A stretch of 9,387 bases of DNA from assembly GCA_013695055.1 (NCBI GenBank), contig JACDBF010000403.1, positions 1 to 9,387 of the forward strand, written 5' to 3'. Below, in pieces: positions 5,892 to 9,387 of the stretch. The notes under the pieces were generated by a model. That model was not told the DNA's origin and did no database searches. It was given only the letters and a program-made list of their open reading frames with translations. This DNA is from Actinomycetota bacterium. Lineage in GTDB: Bacteria; Actinomycetota; CADDZG01; WHSQ01. The position numbers and the translations under genes are program-made. Position 1 is the stretch's first letter; every line of letters begins with the position of its first letter.

Positions 5892-8030
5892 ATGACATTG
5901 ACCCACGGACACGACGCCCAGCACGAGAATCCTTCAACGCACGGCAACGCTGCCTTGGGGCACGAGGCAAAGGCCGAGAGCGCCGGCCACGGCTCCGGCG
6001 ATCACGGGCATCAGGATCACAGCCACCACGACCCAGCTCAATTCCGGGATCGGTTCTGGATCACCCTGGCGCTGACGGTCCCGGTGATCTTCTTCAGCGA
6101 GATGTTCCAGGAGCTCCTCGGCTACAGCGCTCCCGATTTCACTGGCAGCGCCTTGATCTCGCCGGCGCTCGGCACCGCCATCTTCGTGTACGGGGGCTGG
6201 CCCTTCCTCACCGGAGCGGTCCAAGAAGCAAGATTACGGCAACCCGGGATGATGCTGTTGATCGGACTGGCAATCGCGGTGGCCTTCGTCGCCAGCCTCG
6301 CAACGGAATTCGGCGCCGTCGATCTCGACTTCTGGTGGGAGCTCGCGGCTCTGATCGCGATCATGCTGCTTGGGCACTGGCAGGAGATGAAGGCGATCGG
6401 CCAAGCGAGCAACGCTCTTGCTGCTCTGGCAGAGCTGTTGCCCGATGACGCCGAGCGGGTCACCGAACACGGAGTAGAGACCGTGGCGGTGTCGGATCTG
6501 CGTGAAGACGATGTCGTGCTCGTGCGTTCCGGTGCAAGGATCCCCGCGGACGGCCACGTGGTCGAAGGAGGCGCGGACGTCGACGAGTCGATGCTCACCG
6601 GTGAGTCCCGACCCGTGGCGAAAGCAGCGGGTGACCGCGTCACGGCAGGAACCATCGCCACGGATTCAGCGCTTCGGATCGAAGTCGACGCAGTGGGAGA
6701 CGACACAGCTCTAGCGGGCATCCGCCGCCTGGTCGAGGAAGCTCAAAGCTCGAGCTCGAGGGCTCAGGCCCTGGCCGACCGGGCAGCGGGCTTCCTCTTC
6801 TACGTCGCCTCGACCGCGGGATTGATCACCTATGTAGCGTGGACAATCTTCGGCGAACCCAAGAGCGCGATCGAACGAACGGTCACCGTGCTCGTCATCG
6901 CCTGCCCGCACGCATTGGGGCTCGCGATCCCGCTCGTGATCTCGATCTCAACCGCTCTCTCGGCCAGGAACGGGATCTTGGTCAAGGACCGTCTCGCGCT
7001 CGAGCGCATGCGGGAAGTAGACGTGGTGCTGTTCGACAAGACCGGGACGCTGACCGCCGCGCAACATGTGGTAGCCGCAGTCATCAGCCCCGCAGGGGCA
7101 GGAGATGAAGTACTCAGACTAGCGGGTGCGGTTGAGTCCGACAGCGAACACCCTCTCGCCCGAGCGATAGTGACCGCTGCAAGAGACAAAGGTGAGGTGC
7201 CCAAAGCAACGGAGTTCCGGTCCATGACCGCACTGGGGGTCCAAGCGGTGGTGAACGGACGCACGCTAGTAATCGGAGGACCGAACCTGATGCAAGAGCG
7301 GTCCGCACACCTGCCTGCAGAGCTCCACGATGAGGTGGAGATGTGGAAGAACCGCGGCGCGAGCGTGCTCTTCCTCATCGAAGGCGACCGCGTGCTCGGC
7401 GCCTTCGCGCTCGAGGACGAGGTCCGCAGGGAATCCCACGAGGCGATACGTTCGCTCCACGCGCTAGGTGTGAAGGTCGCGATGATCACCGGCGATGCCA
7501 AGCAGGTCGCGGCTGCCGTCGCGAAAGAGCTCGGCATCGACGAATTCTTCGCCGAAGTCCTTCCCGGCGACAAGGATTCGGCGGTGGCGGATCTCCAGAA
7601 GCGGGGACACCGAGTGGCGATGGTTGGCGACGGGGTCAACGATGCGCCGGCTCTCGCCCGAGCGGACGTAGGGATAGCCATCGGGGCCGGCACCGACGTG
7701 GCCATCGAATCCGCCGGAGTGATCCTCGCTTCGGACGATCCCCGATCGGTGGTCGGGGTGATCGAGCTTTCCAAGGCTGCGTACCGCAAGATGGTTCAGA
7801 ACCTCGTGTGGGCGACTGGATACAACGCTTTCGCGATCCCGCTTGCGGCGGGAGTGCTCGCCTGGGCGGGCGTAACTCTGTCCCCCGCGGTAGGGGCGAT
7901 CCTCATGTCGTTGTCCACGATCGTCGTAGCGGCCAACGCTCAGTTACTGCGTCGTTTGGATCTGCGGCCCGAGCCTGTTCTTCTGGAGAACGTGGACCCC
8001 AAAAGAGAGCCCGTCGCGCAGATACGATAG
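5892..8030 (+). CDS. copB: CopB-type copper-exporting P-type ATPase (P1B-3)
   Basis: A 712-residue membrane pump that uses ATP to export copper from the cytoplasm. ATG 5892 follows AAGGAGG (5878-5884) by 7 bases. Residues 1-46 hold 11 histidines and no Cys-based HMA domain, as in CopB. The actuator has TGES (236-239). The membrane metal site is CPH (338-340), not the CPC of CopA. The phosphorylation loop is DKTGT (382-386, phosphorylated D382), followed by SEHP (418-421), TGDA (533-536) and GDGVND (579-584). Helix 7 carries N637...GYN(643-645)...P650 and helix 8 MSLST (672-676), exactly the P1B-3 signatures. Eight helices fit. Substrate Cu(II) or Cu(I) is typical of the subtype; silver is also possible. 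First gene of a three-gene run, divergent from csoR and under its predicted operator. Intact and of normal length. Confidence 0.96.
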   Translation: MTLTHGHDAQHENPSTHGNAALGHEAKAESAGHGSGDHGHQDHSHHDPAQFRDRFWITLALTVPVIFFSEMFQELLGYSAPDFTGSALISPALGTAIFVYGGWPFLTGAVQEARLRQPGMMLLIGLAIAVAFVASLATEFGAVDLDFWWELAALIAIMLLGHWQEMKAIGQASNALAALAELLPDDAERVTEHGVETVAVSDLREDDVVLVRSGARIPADGHVVEGGADVDESMLTGESRPVAKAAGDRVTAGTIATDSALRIEVDAVGDDTALAGIRRLVEEAQSSSSRAQALADRAAGFLFYVASTAGLITYVAWTIFGEPKSAIERTVTVLVIACPHALGLAIPLVISISTALSARNGILVKDRLALERMREVDVVLFDKTGTLTAAQHVVAAVISPAGAGDEVLRLAGAVESDSEHPLARAIVTAARDKGEVPKATEFRSMTALGVQAVVNGRTLVIGGPNLMQERSAHLPAELHDEVEMWKNRGASVLFLIEGDRVLGAFALEDEVRRESHEAIRSLHALGVKVAMITGDAKQVAAAVAKELGIDEFFAEVLPGDKDSAVADLQKRGHRVAMVGDGVNDAPALARADVGIAIGAGTDVAIESAGVILASDDPRSVVGVIELSKAAYRKMVQNLVWATGYNAFAIPLAAGVLAWAGVTLSPAVGAILMSLSTIVVAANAQLLRRLDLRPEPVLLENVDPKREPVAQIR

Positions 8031-8038
8031 AGGCCCGT

Positions 8039-8626
8039 ATGAAGCCCACATTCTTCGCTGCACCTCCTGAGCTCCGTGGGTGGCTCGAGAAGCATCACGA
8101 AAGCTCTCAGGAGCTCATGGTCGGCTTCTACAAGAAGGGGTCCGGTATACCGAGCATCACCTGGCCCGAAGCCGTAGACCAAGCTCTGTGTTTTGGGTGG
8201 ATTGATGGACGATCAAAGAGGATCGATGACGTCAGCTACTTCATAAGGTTCACGCCGCGCAGACCCACGAGCATCTGGAGCTCCATAAATATCGCACGCG
8301 TCAAGGAGCTCACTCGTCTGGGACTCATGGAGCCCGCGGGTTTGCGAGCCTTCGCGAAGCGCACGAAGAAGAAATCCGAGATCTACTCGTATGAGCAGAA
8401 GGACGAGATCAAGCTCGACGAAGCCTTCGAACGGCAGTTTCGCGCCAACAAAAAAGCTTGGAGCTTCTTCCAAAGTCAAGCCGCCTGGTATCAAAGAACA
8501 GCGATGTGGCGCGTCATGAGCGCTAAGAAGGAGGAGACCAGGCTGAAACGACTCGGCCAGCTCATCGAGAGCTCAGAAGCTGGGCGCACAATCCCTCAGT
8601 TGACACGCCCAAGAGGGAGTAAGTGA
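8039..8626 (+). CDS. YdeI/OmpD-associated family protein
   Basis: A 195-residue cytosolic protein. ATG 8039 begins 8 bases after the ATPase stop, with AGAGG (8029-8033) partly over that stop, so translation is probably coupled. The N-terminal part carries the family's hallmark CFGWIDG (51-57) and RFTPRRPTSIWS (70-81). Residues about 128-186 (FERQFRANKKAWSFFQSQ, then YQRTAMWRVMSAKKEETR) are the OmdA/'bacteriocin-protection' helical region. E. coli YdeI has been linked to peptide resistance, but the biochemical role of the family is not established. Lys/Arg-rich, with no signal peptide or membrane helix. Its stop TGA overlaps the next gene's GTG. The genomic link with copper export is positional only. 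Confidence 0.9.
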   Translation: MKPTFFAAPPELRGWLEKHHESSQELMVGFYKKGSGIPSITWPEAVDQALCFGWIDGRSKRIDDVSYFIRFTPRRPTSIWSSINIARVKELTRLGLMEPAGLRAFAKRTKKKSEIYSYEQKDEIKLDEAFERQFRANKKAWSFFQSQAAWYQRTAMWRVMSAKKEETRLKRLGQLIESSEAGRTIPQLTRPRGSK

Positions 8627-9012
8627 CCTTGGCCCCCGAGACCACACGAGGTCTCGCTCGGCAGTTGCGAAAAGGCTTTGGACGGCGCTGTGGGCGCTGC
8701 GGCCAAAGCAAGGCTTTCCGCACCTATTTCGAGATGAAACCTCGCTGTGATGTCTGCGGCTACTCATTCGAGCGGGAAGAAGGCTATTGGACCGGTGCCA
8801 TGATCGTGAACATCGCAGTTTGCGAGGCGTGGTTCTTCCTTCTGTTCATCGGCACGGTTCTACTGACGCTTCCCGACATTGCTTGGACGCCCCTGCTGCT
8901 CATCGGGCTTGTAACTAACGGCCTGCTACCCGTCGCCTTCTACCCCTTCTCCAAGACCATCTGGATGGCCCTCGATCTGTACGCCCATCCCCTCGAGACG
9001 GGCGAGGGATGA
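8623..9012 (+). CDS. DUF983 zinc-ribbon membrane protein
   Basis: A 129-residue protein starting at GTG 8623. Its first base pairs share the GTGA with the previous stop (4-base overlap), and GAGGGAG (8612-8618) lies upstream, so it is translationally coupled. Two CxxC pairs (C23/C26 and C42/C45) form a small zinc ribbon. Two hydrophobic helices follow (about 57-82 and 87-108), then the family ending WMALDLYAHP. DUF983 members have no proven function; in several bacteria they sit near haem-copper oxidase genes, which may or may not relate to the copper pump here. No clear terminator follows in the 27 bases before the convergent gene. Confidence 0.88.
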   Translation: MTLAPETTRGLARQLRKGFGRRCGRCGQSKAFRTYFEMKPRCDVCGYSFEREEGYWTGAMIVNIAVCEAWFFLLFIGTVLLTLPDIAWTPLLLIGLVTNGLLPVAFYPFSKTIWMALDLYAHPLETGEG

Positions 9013-9039
9013 TTTCTTGCCGGACAGACTTGGACGATC

Positions 9040-9387
9040 TTAGATGTTCGATTCGATCAGGCCCTCGGTGACGGTGTTAGCGACCGCGGGGTTGGTAACG
9101 GTGACAAAGAAGATCATGCCCTCTTGCTCATCGAAGAAAATCGACGCCGAACCTTGCGGGAGCGTGACCGAGTAGACCGGCACTCCTGCGACCGTCGACC
9201 GGCTAAGGATCCCGCCCGAGGCCGCGGTCAGCTCACTGGTGAAATCGGTGTTGAACTCATCTTGCATGCGCTCCGGGTCGACTCCGAAGATGACGACTGC
9301 TCCCATCGGCCCGGCTGCGCCCGTCAGACCGCGCATGTCGAGGGACTCGATCGACTCGGCGGCTTCGGAGCTTTGCGACAATTGCTC
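9040..9387 (-). CDS. Unrecognised protein, C-terminal part (5' end outside window)
   Basis: The frame is open from the right edge to TAA at 9042-9040, giving 116 codons. A TTG at 9381 is a possible but unconvincing start, because the codons before it continue the frame. The visible part is rich in Ala, Gly, Thr and Val, with alternating hydrophobic strands (GAVVIFGVDPERMQDEF, GVPVYSVTLPQGSASIFFDE, GMIFFVTVTNPAVANTVTEG). This looks like an exported alpha/beta domain of a lipoprotein or envelope protein. No family was recognised and no catalytic motif is visible. It converges with the DUF983 gene. Confidence 0.7.
   Translation of the reverse strand, partial: EQLSQSSEAAESIESLDMRGLTGAAGPMGAVVIFGVDPERMQDEFNTDFTSELTAASGGILSRSTVAGVPVYSVTLPQGSASIFFDEQEGMIFFVTVTNPAVANTVTEGLIESNI

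Noticed and set aside
5730..5924. N-terminal extension of csoR
   Set aside because: The extra 65 codons cross both promoters and the operator and do not resemble CsoR; ATG 5729 has a good ribosome site and gives the standard 89 residues.
6830..7789. 319-codon open frame on the minus strand opposite the copper ATPase gene
   Set aside because: Composition is mostly Ser, Thr, Ala and Arg, the usual antisense shadow; the plus strand carries all P-type ATPase motifs.

Overview
This 9.4 kb window is high-GC DNA with a gene set typical of Actinomycetota, probably an environmental lineage such as the Thermoleophilia or a relative. The lineage is inferred from three things: an ECF sigma factor of the SigG/SigX5 type with a SnoaL-like tail, a small STAS protein beside it, and a CsoR copper repressor with the same key residues as the Mycobacterium tuberculosis protein. 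No rRNA, tRNA, CRISPR array or insertion sequence was seen.

Left part (1-2400): the window opens inside the 3' end of a cupin-domain gene, followed by a strong hairpin. About 650 bases with no convincing gene come next and may hold decayed coding sequence. A STAS-domain gene (+) then runs tail to tail into the ECF sigma factor gene (-), and the two coding regions overlap by 90 bases. Divergent from the sigma gene is a 14-helix-type MFS drug exporter (2409-4035). It is split by a +1 frameshift in a run of four G's near 3455-3458, so it is either a pseudogene or carries a sequencing error. A small VOC-family (glyoxalase-like) gene follows on the same strand.

Middle part (4460-5400): a non-coding stretch carries a 15-bp inverted repeat and an exact 37-bp direct duplication. 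It is followed by a type II toxin-antitoxin pair on the minus strand (ribbon-helix-helix antitoxin, then PIN-domain toxin). Three 8-bp repeats cover the antitoxin start codon and look like its autoregulatory operator.

Right part (5460-9012): a copper-resistance locus. csoR (-) and a CopB-type P1B-3 copper ATPase gene (+) diverge from one compact control region. There, two face-to-face promoters on opposite strands share a single CsoR-like operator (5840-5856), so one repressor site should control both genes. The csoR leader also contains a 14-bp perfect inverted repeat. Behind the ATPase gene, and tightly packed with it, lie a YdeI/OmpD-associated family gene and a DUF983 zinc-ribbon membrane protein gene. 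The last two overlap by 4 bases, so the three probably form one operon. The window ends with the C-terminal part of an unrecognised protein on the minus strand that continues beyond the right edge.
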